Source: Dechloromonas aromatica (nom. nud.) (lineage in GTDB: Bacteria; Pseudomonadota; Gammaproteobacteria; Burkholderiales; Rhodocyclaceae). From it: a DNA stretch of 64,000 nucleotides. The notes under the pieces were generated by a model. That model made no database searches. It had not been told where the DNA came from and saw nothing but the letters and a program-made list of their open reading frames with translations. Shown piece by piece: positions 31,003-39,319 of this stretch (positions are counted from its first letter, which is position 1; every line of letters starts with the position of its first letter). Both the position numbers and the translations under genes were made by a program. The stretch lies in assembly GCA_017848965.1 (NCBI GenBank), contig JAFIHA010000027.1:124001-188000 (forward strand), written 5' to 3'.

Positions 31003-31024
31003 CCTCTGCGGGCAACCGCAGAGG
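31003..31024 (+). terminator. Hairpin upstream of the Wza-like gene
   Basis: A perfect 9-bp stem, CCTCTGCGG with its complement, around a GCAA tetraloop, followed by TCGTTTTGTG with a short T-run. It lies 26 bases after the small protein's stop and just before the exporter gene. It resembles a weak intrinsic terminator. The 3' arm ends in GAGG, the only Shine-Dalgarno-like sequence upstream of the exporter start. Confidence 0.65.
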
Positions 31025-31042
31025 TCGTTTTGTGTATTGCTG

Positions 31043-32167
31043 ATGATCAATCTACGCCTCTCCGCTGTTTCCGCACTCTCCTTCTTGATTCTCTCTGGAT
31101 GCGCCTTGGCGCCGGGGCAGCATTTTGGATCGTCATCTTTTCTCGGTACACCAACGGCGGACAATGGGGACATCGAAGTCATCCCGATCACCCCGAAGCT
31201 GCTCGCGGTGCAGAAATCCACAGCGGTTCCGGCGGTTTCGACCGCCCTGCCGGAAGAACTCCTGAAGTATCAGCCGGCGCCTTACCGGGTTGGCATTGGT
31301 GACGTCCTGCAGGTAATCGTCTGGGACCACCCGGAACTGAGCGCACCCGCCGGTCAGCAGCAGCAGACTGAAGCCAACGGGCGCCAGGTTCGCCACGACG
31401 GCACGATGTTCTTCCCCTTCGTCGGTGCCCTGCCCGTTGCCGGCAAAACCATCAGCGAAATTCGTGACGCCTTGACCAAGAAGCTCGCGGCATGGGTCGA
31501 AATGCCGCAGGTCGACGTCAACGTCATCCGTGTCAACAGCGCCAAGGTCACCCTGTCCGGCGCCTTTGAGCGCCCCCAGGAACAAGCGATCACCCAGGCG
31601 CCGCTGACCTTGCTGGCCGCCATCGGCAATGCCGGCATCAAGACTCAGGATGCGGACCTTACCGCGTTGACGCTGAAGCGCGACGGCAAGGATTACCCGA
31701 TCGACCTCGACGCCTTGAGCCGTGGCCAGACCAACCAGTTCGACAAGGTTTTCCTCAAGGCTGGCGACCACCTTCACCTGGCCTACAACGACAGGCGCAA
31801 AGCCTATGTCCTCGGCGAAGTCTCCCGTCCCGGCAGTTTGGTCTTCAAGACCAGCACACTGCCACTCTCCGACGTCATCGGGCAGGCGGGCGGCATTCGC
31901 CAGGATACGGCCAACGCCGATGCGGTGTACGTGATCCGCGGTGCGGTAGGCGATGGACCGGCACCGATCAAGGTCTATCAACTCTCCGCGCGCACCCCGG
32001 TTTCCATGGCGCTGGCGTCGCATTTCGAGGTACAGCCGCAGGATGTCGTCTTCGTCGGTCCGGCTGGCATCGTGCTTTGGAACCGCTTCCTGTCGCAATT
32101 ACTGCCGACGGTCCAGACGTTCTATTACGGAACGATCAGCGCTAGAGAAATCCGGGACAATCAGTAA
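31043..32167 (+). CDS. wza: Wza-like outer-membrane polysaccharide export lipoprotein
   Basis: A protein of about 374 residues with a lipoprotein signal (LSFLILSGCALAPGQ; lipobox Leu-Ser-Gly-Cys). It has a Poly_export domain (YRVGIGDVLQVIVWDHPEL and VRHDGTMFFPFVGALPVAGKT), then SLBB domains (VTLSGAFERPQEQAI and AYVLGEVSRPGSLVFK). It would form the outer-membrane channel for the polymer. The start is uncertain: ATG 31043, or TTG 31037, which is better spaced from GAGG at 31021-31024. Confidence 0.92.
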   Translation: MINLRLSAVSALSFLILSGCALAPGQHFGSSSFLGTPTADNGDIEVIPITPKLLAVQKSTAVPAVSTALPEELLKYQPAPYRVGIGDVLQVIVWDHPELSAPAGQQQQTEANGRQVRHDGTMFFPFVGALPVAGKTISEIRDALTKKLAAWVEMPQVDVNVIRVNSAKVTLSGAFERPQEQAITQAPLTLLAAIGNAGIKTQDADLTALTLKRDGKDYPIDLDALSRGQTNQFDKVFLKAGDHLHLAYNDRRKAYVLGEVSRPGSLVFKTSTLPLSDVIGQAGGIRQDTANADAVYVIRGAVGDGPAPIKVYQLSARTPVSMALASHFEVQPQDVVFVGPAGIVLWNRFLSQLLPTVQTFYYGTISAREIRDNQ

Positions 32168-32171
32168 GGCC

Positions 32172-32831
32172 ATGAACCTCGCTGTTCTGGCTTTGCTACC
32201 GGGGTTGCTGCTCGGTCTATCCGGCTGCACCCAACTGGGGCAAGCGACCATCGAGACGATGGGTGAGGCCGTCACTTCCCGCAGTGCCAAGACACCGGTA
32301 CAGGCGGAAGTTGACGCCACTCCCTTCGCCAAGCTCTGGCTGGAAATCCCCGAACTCGGCTCGGCCATCATGGTGCTTGGCCGGAGCGTGGATAACCGGC
32401 GTTTCTGGGCGACCTCATCGCAGCAGGTTCTGGTCGAAAGCGATGGCCTGGTCGTTCGCAGCAGCGGCTTGCCGCAGAACCTGAGCGCCAGCCGTTGGGA
32501 GGGCTTCAATCCTTTCGCCCATGGCCTGCATCGCCTGCCGCAAAATGCCACGGCCGCTCGTATTGTCGACTGGATGCCGGGTTACTACGCCGGCGTGCGC
32601 CTGCTGACCCGCTATTCGCGGCCCCAGGTCACCGCCATCGACATCAATGGCGTTTCTACGCGCGTCATGTACGTTGAGGAGCATCTGGTGGCGGAAGCCC
32701 CGGCCAGATTCCGCGCAACCAATTATTTCTGGGTCGATCCGGACAATGGCAAGGTGCTGCGCAGCGAACAGCAATTGACGCCGGAACAGCGCATCCGGAC
32801 CACCTTGCTCAAATCCTGGTGGGGGCGTTGA
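32172..32831 (+). CDS. gfcB: YjbF/GfcB family lipoprotein
   Basis: A 219-residue lipoprotein (signal ending LLLGLSGCTQ) of the YjbF/GfcB family from group 4 capsule and colanic-like EPS operons. It has the family segment KLWLEIPELGSAIMVLGR at residues 50-75 and ends in ELKSWWGR-type residues (LLKSWWGR). Its molecular role is poorly known; it is periplasmic or outer-membrane anchored. It overlaps the next gene by TGATG. Confidence 0.82.
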   Translation: MNLAVLALLPGLLLGLSGCTQLGQATIETMGEAVTSRSAKTPVQAEVDATPFAKLWLEIPELGSAIMVLGRSVDNRRFWATSSQQVLVESDGLVVRSSGLPQNLSASRWEGFNPFAHGLHRLPQNATAARIVDWMPGYYAGVRLLTRYSRPQVTAIDINGVSTRVMYVEEHLVAEAPARFRATNYFWVDPDNGKVLRSEQQLTPEQRIRTTLLKSWWGR

Positions 32832-33628
32832 TGCGCAATTTTTCTCTCCTGCGCCACGGACTGCTTTCCGTCCTGCTCTGTCTGACCGCGGCCCGCGTTC
32901 AGGCGGCGCCCCAGATCGAAGTCGAGATTCAGGGCAAGGTCCAGTATCCCGGAAAATACACCCTGCCCGAAGGTTCGCGCCTGCTCGACCTCGTCCTGCC
33001 GGCCAGGGCGCTTGCCGATGCCTATTTGCCCGGCGCCGCCTGGTTGCATCAGGACAGCCTGCTGGCACAACGCAAGCTCAAGGCTGGCTTGCTGTTCGAG
33101 CTGGGGTCTCATCTCACCGCCGCTGGCTTGCAACCCACCGGCGGGGAAAGCGTTGCCCTGTTGCAGCGCTTGCGCGGCTGGGTCGCTGCGCAACCGGTTT
33201 CCGGTCGCCGCCTGGTGAACATGGATCCGATCGACATCGAACTGCAACGCCAGAACAACCAGTTCCTGAAGAACGGCGATGTGGTGCGTTACCCTGCCCG
33301 CCCGACCTGGGTCATGGTGGTTGGCGCAGTACAAGCGCATTGCCGGATTTCCTTCACCCCGCTGATGCGTGCCAGCGACGCGCTCCAGACCTGCCCCCGC
33401 CACCCGGCAGCCGACCCAGATTGGATCGACGTCATTCAGCCGGACGGTCATCTTACCCGTGTCGGTATCGCGGCCTGGAACAACGAGCCCTCGCCGCAGC
33501 TGGCGCCTGGTGCCTTTGTCCTGGTCCGCGTTGCCGGTTCCAATGGCATGGACGCAAGCGGGCTGAACGCCGATCTGGCCAATTTCATTGCCACCTTGCC
33601 CTTGCCGCTGGAAGAAGCAGGCCAATGA
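32831..33628 (+). CDS. gfcC: GfcC/YjbG family capsule assembly protein
   Basis: A 265-residue exported protein: signal peptide with a cleavable ARVQA-A end, then an SLBB-like beta-grasp region (IEVEIQGKVQYPGKYTLPEG) that resembles part of Wza. GfcC is periplasmic and needed for group 4 capsule. The ATG at 32831 overlaps the preceding TGA. It ends overlapping the start of the YjbH gene. Confidence 0.8.
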   Translation: MRNFSLLRHGLLSVLLCLTAARVQAAPQIEVEIQGKVQYPGKYTLPEGSRLLDLVLPARALADAYLPGAAWLHQDSLLAQRKLKAGLLFELGSHLTAAGLQPTGGESVALLQRLRGWVAAQPVSGRRLVNMDPIDIELQRQNNQFLKNGDVVRYPARPTWVMVVGAVQAHCRISFTPLMRASDALQTCPRHPAADPDWIDVIQPDGHLTRVGIAAWNNEPSPQLAPGAFVLVRVAGSNGMDASGLNADLANFIATLPLPLEEAGQ

Positions 33629-35736
33629 CGCTGCGCGCCCTGTTCCTGGCGGTTCTCGCCGCCTACTCCGCAAACGGCCTGGCCAACGTTGTGCCGCCGA
33701 CACTTGGGGATTTTGGTGGTGTCGGCTTGATGCAAACTCCGTCGGCCCGGATGCTACCAGCCGGTTCGGTGGCAATCGGCACCTCGAAGGTCGAACCCTA
33801 CGGCCGTCTGGCCATGACACTGCAACCTTTTGACTGGCTTGAAGCGGTATATCGCTACACCAGCGTTTCCACGGTTAAATATGCTGCCGATCCCACCGGC
33901 AAGCAAAGCAACAAGGACAAGAGCTTTGACCTGAAGGTGCGGCTGACACAGGAAACCCGGCGTCTGCCGGAAATCTCCGTCGGCTTGCGCGATATTGGCG
34001 GTACCGGGCTTTTCTCCGGTGAGTACATCGTCGCCAACAAGCGCTGGAACGACCTGGACTTCAGCCTGGGACTAGGCTGGGGCTACATGGGCAAACGCGG
34101 CGATATCGAGAACCCGCTGGGCTGGATTTACAGTGGTTTTCGCGATAGGCCGTCAAGTTTCGATTCACAGGGTGGTAAGGTCGCGCTCACCAGCTTTTTC
34201 CGCGGCCCAGCCGCGCTGTTTGCCGGCGTGCAGTGGCAAACACCGTGGAAGCCCCTGATCCTCAAGCTGGAATACGAAGGCAACAATTACAAGAATGAAA
34301 CAGGCGGCCCCACGGTCAAGCAGGACCGACCCTTCAATATCGGCCTGACCTACCGCCACAGCGATTACCTGGCTTTCAACATCGGCTGGGAACGTGGCAA
34401 CACGCTGTTGTTCGGCATCAACTTCACCGGCGATTTCAGTCCCCGCCGCGGCGTGCCGCGCAAGGTTTCCGATCCGGCGCCGGTGCCGGTTCGTCCGGAC
34501 AACAGCCGTCCGGCGATCGCCAACGACTGGCCGGAGATCGTTCGGCAAATTGAAGACAATGCCGGGATCAAGGTACAAAAGATCACTCGGCGTAACCGTG
34601 AGCTGGTCGTCAAGGGCGAACACAAGCGCTACTTGTACACCGCTGCCGCACTCGGCCGCACGGCCCGTATCATCGACGCTCAGGCCGCCGCCGATATCGA
34701 CTGGATCACGCTTTCGGAAACGCACAGCGGCGTGCCGGTGCTCGAAACCTCGATCAAGCGCGATACCTTCCGCAAGACCCTGCAACAAGACGCCTCTCTG
34801 GGCGATTTGAGACGGACCGTCGAGCAGGTCAATACCCTGCCGAGACGCGAGGAGGAAGTGTTCGCGAAAAAGGATGAGGTCGAGTTCGACTGGGGTTTCG
34901 CCCCCGGCTACAACCAGAATCTGGGCGGGCCGGATGCGTTCGTGCTGTATCAATTGACGGCCAACCTCGATGCCCAGTTGCGTCTCTCGGAAAACACCTG
35001 GATCGATGGCTTGATGAGCTTCAACTTGTACAACAACTTCGACAAGTTCAAGTACACGGCCCCGAGCAACCTGCCCCGCGTCCGGACCTATCTGCGGGAG
35101 TACATGATCAGTTCCGACGTGATCATGCCGCGCCTGCAACTGAATCACGTCAAGCGCATGAACAGCGACTGGTACGCCATGGCCTACGGCGGTTTCCTGG
35201 AATCGATGTACGCCGGCGTCGGTGGCGAAATCCTCTATCGTCCGCTGAACAGCAACCTGGCCCTGGGCTTCAATCTCAACTGGGTCAAGCAGCGGGGCTT
35301 CAAGCAGGACTTTGCCCTGCGTGATTACTCGGTCGTGACCGGCCATGCCTCGGCCTATTTCCGCAACATCGTGCCGACCTTGGCGCCCGGACTGAACCTG
35401 ACACTCAGCGCCGGTCGCTACCTGGCCAAGGACTTGGGCGTGACTTTCGACGTTTCCAAGGAATTCGACAACGGCGTCCGCATGGGGGCCTGGGCCACCT
35501 TCACCAACGTCTCCGCGGAGCAATTCGGCGAAGGCAGTTTCGACAAGGGTTTCTACATCTCCTTGCCTTTCGACCTGATGACCACGGCCTCAACGCGGCG
35601 CTGGGCGAATATCGTCCTGCAACCGCTGACCCGCGATGGTGGCGCACGGCTGAATCGCGGCCCGACGCTCTACGAAATCACCGAGGGTCGCAACGTGGAC
35701 TTCTTCCACAAGAACTTCTCGAGCATCCTTCAATAA
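33625..35736 (+). CDS. gfcD: YjbH/GfcD family outer-membrane protein
   Basis: A 703-residue YjbH-domain protein with signal peptide (LFLAVLAAYSANGLANV) and the hallmark GDFGGVGLMQTPSARMLPAG at the start of the mature part. Repeated amphipathic beta strands run through the length, and it ends in a strand like an outer-membrane barrel protein. YjbH/GfcD partners GfcB/C in secretion of EPS, recently modelled as a pair of beta barrels. It is the last gene of the plus-strand operon; no intrinsic terminator is evident downstream. Confidence 0.88.
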   Translation: MTLRALFLAVLAAYSANGLANVVPPTLGDFGGVGLMQTPSARMLPAGSVAIGTSKVEPYGRLAMTLQPFDWLEAVYRYTSVSTVKYAADPTGKQSNKDKSFDLKVRLTQETRRLPEISVGLRDIGGTGLFSGEYIVANKRWNDLDFSLGLGWGYMGKRGDIENPLGWIYSGFRDRPSSFDSQGGKVALTSFFRGPAALFAGVQWQTPWKPLILKLEYEGNNYKNETGGPTVKQDRPFNIGLTYRHSDYLAFNIGWERGNTLLFGINFTGDFSPRRGVPRKVSDPAPVPVRPDNSRPAIANDWPEIVRQIEDNAGIKVQKITRRNRELVVKGEHKRYLYTAAALGRTARIIDAQAAADIDWITLSETHSGVPVLETSIKRDTFRKTLQQDASLGDLRRTVEQVNTLPRREEEVFAKKDEVEFDWGFAPGYNQNLGGPDAFVLYQLTANLDAQLRLSENTWIDGLMSFNLYNNFDKFKYTAPSNLPRVRTYLREYMISSDVIMPRLQLNHVKRMNSDWYAMAYGGFLESMYAGVGGEILYRPLNSNLALGFNLNWVKQRGFKQDFALRDYSVVTGHASAYFRNIVPTLAPGLNLTLSAGRYLAKDLGVTFDVSKEFDNGVRMGAWATFTNVSAEQFGEGSFDKGFYISLPFDLMTTASTRRWANIVLQPLTRDGGARLNRGPTLYEITEGRNVDFFHKNFSSILQ

Positions 35737-35771
35737 ATAGCCCTGGCCCCAATCGGCACAGGGAGGAGCCA

Positions 35772-35933
35772 TTAACGACCTAGCTCATCGTGATGGCGCG
35801 CGTCATCGCAGATGGCAAGGGCGTAGTCGCCGATCAGGTGTTCAGCCAAGGCCTCGCCCTGCGCCGCCAGCGCTGCCATGAGAATCACATTTGGGAGCAA
35901 ATTCCGCCCGCCTTTCAGGCCCAGCCCTGCATC
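35772..35933 (-). pseudogene. Asparagine-synthetase-like fragment (decayed second cyclase?)
   Basis: An open frame without a good start until ATG 35879 encodes about 54 residues. GEALAEHLIGDYALAICDD aligns residue for residue with GLDCVQYLMGDWSFAIWDD of the lasso cyclase at 37134-39050, and the preceding LGLKGGRNLLP resembles its LGLVNHQSLP. Both belong to the N-terminal glutaminase-like domain of Asn synthetases. The frame stops at 35774, so only a small piece remains, sitting at the kinase gene's end in another frame. Confidence 0.55.
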
Positions 35934-36808
35934 ACCAGGTCCACAACGTCATGAAGCGTGGGCTCATCCAACGGACGGACGATGCGGGTCATCTGCAACT
36001 GCGGCGCCAGACTGTTCACACGCGTCATATGGTCAGCTTGCAGGCCCAATGTGGAAACGAACATCGGCCGATATGTGTGTTTCAACAGAGTAGTGATGCG
36101 ACGCGTCCCGGCAATAGACTCTGCCCTGACTGTACCGCCCTGCTGGGTCACCAACTCGTAAAGACTCGAAAGCCTGAGGGGCTCGGAACATACGGGCAAA
36201 TCCACATAATACTTGTCCATGTCCGGCAGAATCTGATGGACTGGCGGCAATCCCAGTTGCGCCAGGGCATGCCCCCACAGCTTGGCCCTTGCCAACCCCG
36301 GGTACACCCAAGCCTGCCCCTGCTCGTCAAATTGTATAGCCGAGACATCATCTGCTACGCAAGGCACGCCCCTCTGCGCCAACGCAGTCAGCGTGGTGGA
36401 TTTCCCCGCCCCCGAGTCGCCGCAAATCACCGCAGCCCCACCGTCTGGCTGCCGAACAGCAGAACCATGCAAGGGCAAAATACCCCGCATGTGCAACACC
36501 CCCCCCACTGCCGAACCCAAAAGATACGCCTGAACTGTCTGAGGATCAGCCCCCTCCAACTTGTGCACCGTGATGGCATCCTGACGGATGAAAAATTGCG
36601 CTACACCAGGTACGCTAAAGACAGCTTGCCCTCGTTCAGGGTACGAGAGCCCGGACAACCAATCCGCATCTGACGACCGCAAGGAACCCGCTTCAATGAC
36701 CACCTCACCAGCACCCACAGGTACATCTGACGATGGCAGGGCAATCTCACCCCAGGTCGCGCGACCTCCGTCACAACGCCACATCAGTCCAAAGGCAGCG
36801 AATTGCAT
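35915..36808 (-). CDS. HPr-kinase-like protein, probable lasso peptide kinase
   Basis: A 297-residue protein with an HPr kinase C-terminal-like fold: Walker A ICGDSGAGKSTTLTALAQ near residue 145, then CVADDVSAIQFDEQGQ and a VYPGLARAKLWG stretch. It lacks the PTS context of true HPr kinase. Homologues in lasso clusters (ThcoK, PadeK) phosphorylate the C-terminal serine of the precursor; the candidate precursor here, encoded upstream, ends in Ser. GGAG about 10 bases before ATG 36808 supports the start. A terminator-like hairpin separates it from the precursor gene, so it may be expressed less. Confidence 0.85.
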   Translation of the reverse strand: MQFAAFGLMWRCDGGRATWGEIALPSSDVPVGAGEVVIEAGSLRSSDADWLSGLSYPERGQAVFSVPGVAQFFIRQDAITVHKLEGADPQTVQAYLLGSAVGGVLHMRGILPLHGSAVRQPDGGAAVICGDSGAGKSTTLTALAQRGVPCVADDVSAIQFDEQGQAWVYPGLARAKLWGHALAQLGLPPVHQILPDMDKYYVDLPVCSEPLRLSSLYELVTQQGGTVRAESIAGTRRITTLLKHTYRPMFVSTLGLQADHMTRVNSLAPQLQMTRIVRPLDEPTLHDVVDLVMQGWA

Positions 36809-36835
36809 CTGTCAGGACTCCAACAAGCCATATGC

Positions 36836-36861
36836 AAAAAAAAAGCCGGTCGAAACCGGCT
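36836..36861 (-). terminator. Intrinsic terminator between precursor and kinase genes
   Basis: On the minus strand AGCCGGT-TTCG-ACCGGCT forms a perfect 7-bp stem with a UUCG tetraloop, followed by nine Ts. It lies 21 bases after the precursor stop and 28 bases before the kinase start. It is a convincing Rho-independent terminator and probably sets the ratio of precursor to kinase mRNA. Confidence 0.9.
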
Positions 36862-36881
36862 ATCGATCTGGTCGACAAAAA

Positions 36882-36995
36882 TCAGGAAAGTACACCGGCA
36901 TCCGTCAAACCTGGGCCGCCTGCCTCCGTCTGCTCGGCTACATCGATTACTTTCAGCTCAGGGGCTTCCCAGACTTGTTTGTTTTGCGCTTCCAT
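36882..36995 (-). CDS. Candidate lasso peptide precursor
   Basis: A 37-residue peptide starting at ATG 36995, with GGAG 6 bases upstream; the longer frame to 37082 would need a TTG start. The leader holds VWEAPELKVIDVAEQT, which fits the YxxPxLxxx(G/D) recognition motif with Trp for Tyr, and a Thr at the penultimate leader position. The predicted core is AGGPGLTDAGVLS: Ala1 and Asp8 could form an 8-residue macrolactam, leaving a 5-residue tail ending in Ser. Paeninodin likewise starts AGPG and is Ser-terminated. If the core begins one residue later, the ring would have 7 residues. It lies directly downstream of the cyclase gene. Confidence 0.78.
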   Translation of the reverse strand: MEAQNKQVWEAPELKVIDVAEQTEAGGPGLTDAGVLS

Positions 36996-37133
36996 AGAGA
37001 CTCCATTTAAAGATGTACAAACTGGCCAACGGGTCGTGACGACGTCATCAGCGATACAAATAGAAGAATTAAGTTGCTTCAAACCAAGCTCGAACCGGCA
37101 ACATCAAGGAGGACTCTAGCATGGAAAGTGGCA

Positions 37134-39050
37134 TCACAAGTCAGCTTGTCGGAAAAAGAGGGCAGTCTGTACCGCGCGCCCAAATGCATGCAACGAAACC
37201 AAGTTTTTCATTTCGCCGCCAACTATGGAATTAGCAGTTTTCCGGATGCGGCTGAAATCCAGACAGCTTCCGATCGGCAGCTTGGCTGCATCTTCAAGTA
37301 CTTCCTGAATGCTGGCTGCCTCGGTCTGGTAACGGGCCAACACATCCGCACTTTGCAATCCTTTTGCTTTGCAGGAAAGCACAGAAGCCGGTAAATGGGT
37401 CCTCATACCCTCCCGAATCAAGCCCCGCATCCGGCCACGAGCCCAGAAAGCGGCATCGGGCACACGCCAGCAAAACTCCACCAACCTCCGGTCGCGCGTT
37501 GGGTCGCGAACGTCCAATCCGTGGCTTGCCCCAGACTCCATCCAGAGTGCACCTCCCATGTCTTGAATGAATAGCCCCTGCCGAAAGTCCTGCAACCACT
37601 TGGCTGCCGCATCACCTTTGTCAACAAAGCTTGGATCATGATCGGCATCTTGCATTCGCTGCAACAACTTCAAAGACGTCGCAAATTCCGGATGGATGAA
37701 GGAATAGTCCGCCCAAGGTTGTGGGCCAGAGGCACGCCAGCGTTGCCAGCCAGACCACGCAGGCCAGACGATGGGCTTGATGATTCTGCGCTTGATCCCC
37801 GGCCATAACCCGGGCTCTTCCTGCCGGAGAGCGCCCCACACAGCAGGAACCTTACCTGAGCGCAACAAAGGCCACAAACTGCCATGCCCTGCATACGAAA
37901 CCGTAGCATTGCCCATCTGCCCCATCAGAAGGACTTTTGCGCCCAGCGCATGGGCCTGTTGCTGAATGTCGTACAACCAATAGTAATGGCAGGCTGCATT
38001 TCCAGGTGCATCATGAATCTCCAGCGCACGCGCCATACCCCACAAAAGCGTTTTATCTTCGCTGCGAACGGGCACCACTTGTGTATTGCCAACATGGTCT
38101 GCAGTGGCTTGTGCAAGCGCCAGTTCATTGCCTGTGCGCGAGGGTCCTGCCAGGGCCGGTTCGTACAAGGGAGCATGCACGAATGCCGTCAGGGATTGAC
38201 CAAGTGCTTGCAGTCTAGGCGCCGCCAACGACACCACGGAACCGGAATCGAGGCCACCACTGAGGGTGGCAGCCACCCTCCCTCCACCGATCCGAAGGCA
38301 CTCGCCCACTACCTCGTCGTACAAGGTCACAAAATCTGCATAGCAGTCTTCCACCCGGTCGTATCGCAAAAAACCGAGTTGCTCGGGCTGCCACCAACGC
38401 CGAATCTGCAATGCCCCTTGGCGCATCAGCAGCATCTGCCCTGGCAGGATTTTCTTGATGCCTCGGTAGAGGGTTGCATCGCTCACTTCGGGATCACCAT
38501 ACATGGTGAGAAAACCAGCCAACACCAGCGGATCCAACTGCCGCTGAAAATCCGGATGAACCAGAATGGCCTTGATGCCATTGCTGAATACAAGCTTTTT
38601 GCCGTCCCACCAGTAATACACCCCAGTGTTACCGCTGGCGTCCCTGGCAATCATCAGGGTCTGGGTAGTGTCATCCCATATGGCAAAGCTCCAGTCCCCC
38701 ATCAGATACTGAACACAGTCCAGCCCGTATTGACGATAGGCCTCAAGAATCAGCCGACTGTCCGGCAACGACTGGTGATTGACCAAACCCAGCCGGGCGC
38801 AAAGTTCGCGGCGATTGTCCAGACGGACCCTGGCAGCCAGTATGTGCGGCCCATCTTGCAGTGGCAATTGCTCGCTTTCGTCCTCAGCCGTTACCTTGAG
38901 GAGTCGACCAGCCAAGGCCAATGAACCATGAATGAGCTGCCCGTGAGCATCTGGCCCCCAAGCAGCCATCGCGCGATCCATGCTTGCCAGCGCTACGGCA
39001 TCAGCTGGTGCTTGATTGGACTGGAAGATGCCGAAAAAGGCTCCGCTCAT
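37134..39050 (-). CDS. Asparagine-synthetase-like lasso cyclase
   Basis: A 638-residue protein with an N-terminal glutaminase-like domain (DSRLILEAYRQYG, MGDWSFAIWDD) that lacks the Cys2 nucleophile (it begins MSGAFFG), and a C-terminal AMP-forming domain with the PP-loop ATLSGGLDSGSVVS and DVRDPTRDRRLVEFCWRV. In lasso systems such proteins adenylate the ring Asp/Glu side chain and close the macrolactam with the core N-terminus. ATG 39050 overlaps the stop of the PqqD-like gene (ATGA), and the precursor gene follows about 140 bases downstream. Confidence 0.9.
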   Translation of the reverse strand: MSGAFFGIFQSNQAPADAVALASMDRAMAAWGPDAHGQLIHGSLALAGRLLKVTAEDESEQLPLQDGPHILAARVRLDNRRELCARLGLVNHQSLPDSRLILEAYRQYGLDCVQYLMGDWSFAIWDDTTQTLMIARDASGNTGVYYWWDGKKLVFSNGIKAILVHPDFQRQLDPLVLAGFLTMYGDPEVSDATLYRGIKKILPGQMLLMRQGALQIRRWWQPEQLGFLRYDRVEDCYADFVTLYDEVVGECLRIGGGRVAATLSGGLDSGSVVSLAAPRLQALGQSLTAFVHAPLYEPALAGPSRTGNELALAQATADHVGNTQVVPVRSEDKTLLWGMARALEIHDAPGNAACHYYWLYDIQQQAHALGAKVLLMGQMGNATVSYAGHGSLWPLLRSGKVPAVWGALRQEEPGLWPGIKRRIIKPIVWPAWSGWQRWRASGPQPWADYSFIHPEFATSLKLLQRMQDADHDPSFVDKGDAAAKWLQDFRQGLFIQDMGGALWMESGASHGLDVRDPTRDRRLVEFCWRVPDAAFWARGRMRGLIREGMRTHLPASVLSCKAKGLQSADVLARYQTEAASIQEVLEDAAKLPIGSCLDFSRIRKTANSIVGGEMKNLVSLHAFGRAVQTALFFRQADL

Positions 39051-39319
39051 GAAAAACTAACGATACCGTTGTCATTCATTCTTTGGAGAAAAATGTCCAT
39101 ATCTTTGGCAATGAGTTCCTGCGGGGCATCATATTCTTGGACCAGTGCCTGCAACAAATCCCCTCGGGTTTTCGGTTGTTCCAGCAATTTCCAAATTCTT
39201 GCAGCCGTTTTTTCCATTCCGTAATAACAGCCACGCTCGATGCTCATCAGTACGACCTCCTGATCCAAGATGCTCTCCAGAAGCTCCGGGTTGCGTGAAA
39301 GGACTGTGCTGTTTTCCAT
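39047..39319 (-). CDS. PqqD-like RiPP recognition protein (lasso B1)
   Basis: A 90-residue PqqD-family protein, the stand-alone RiPP recognition element that binds the leader peptide. It has the winged-helix core around MSIERGCYYGMEKTAARIWKLL and an acidic C-terminal helix (LIAKDMDIFLQRMNDNGIV). In lasso systems B1 delivers the precursor to the B2 peptidase and the cyclase. GGGG 7 bases before ATG 39319 supports the start. It is the first gene of the cluster; 251 bases separate it from the glmS stop, with no recognisable gene. Confidence 0.88.
   Translation of the reverse strand: MENSTVLSRNPELLESILDQEVVLMSIERGCYYGMEKTAARIWKLLEQPKTRGDLLQALVQEYDAPQELIAKDMDIFLQRMNDNGIVSFS

Noticed and set aside
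36882-37082. 66-residue version of the lasso precursor
   Set aside because: Needs a TTG start without ribosome site; the ATG at 36995 has GGAG at good spacing and leaves a leader of typical length.
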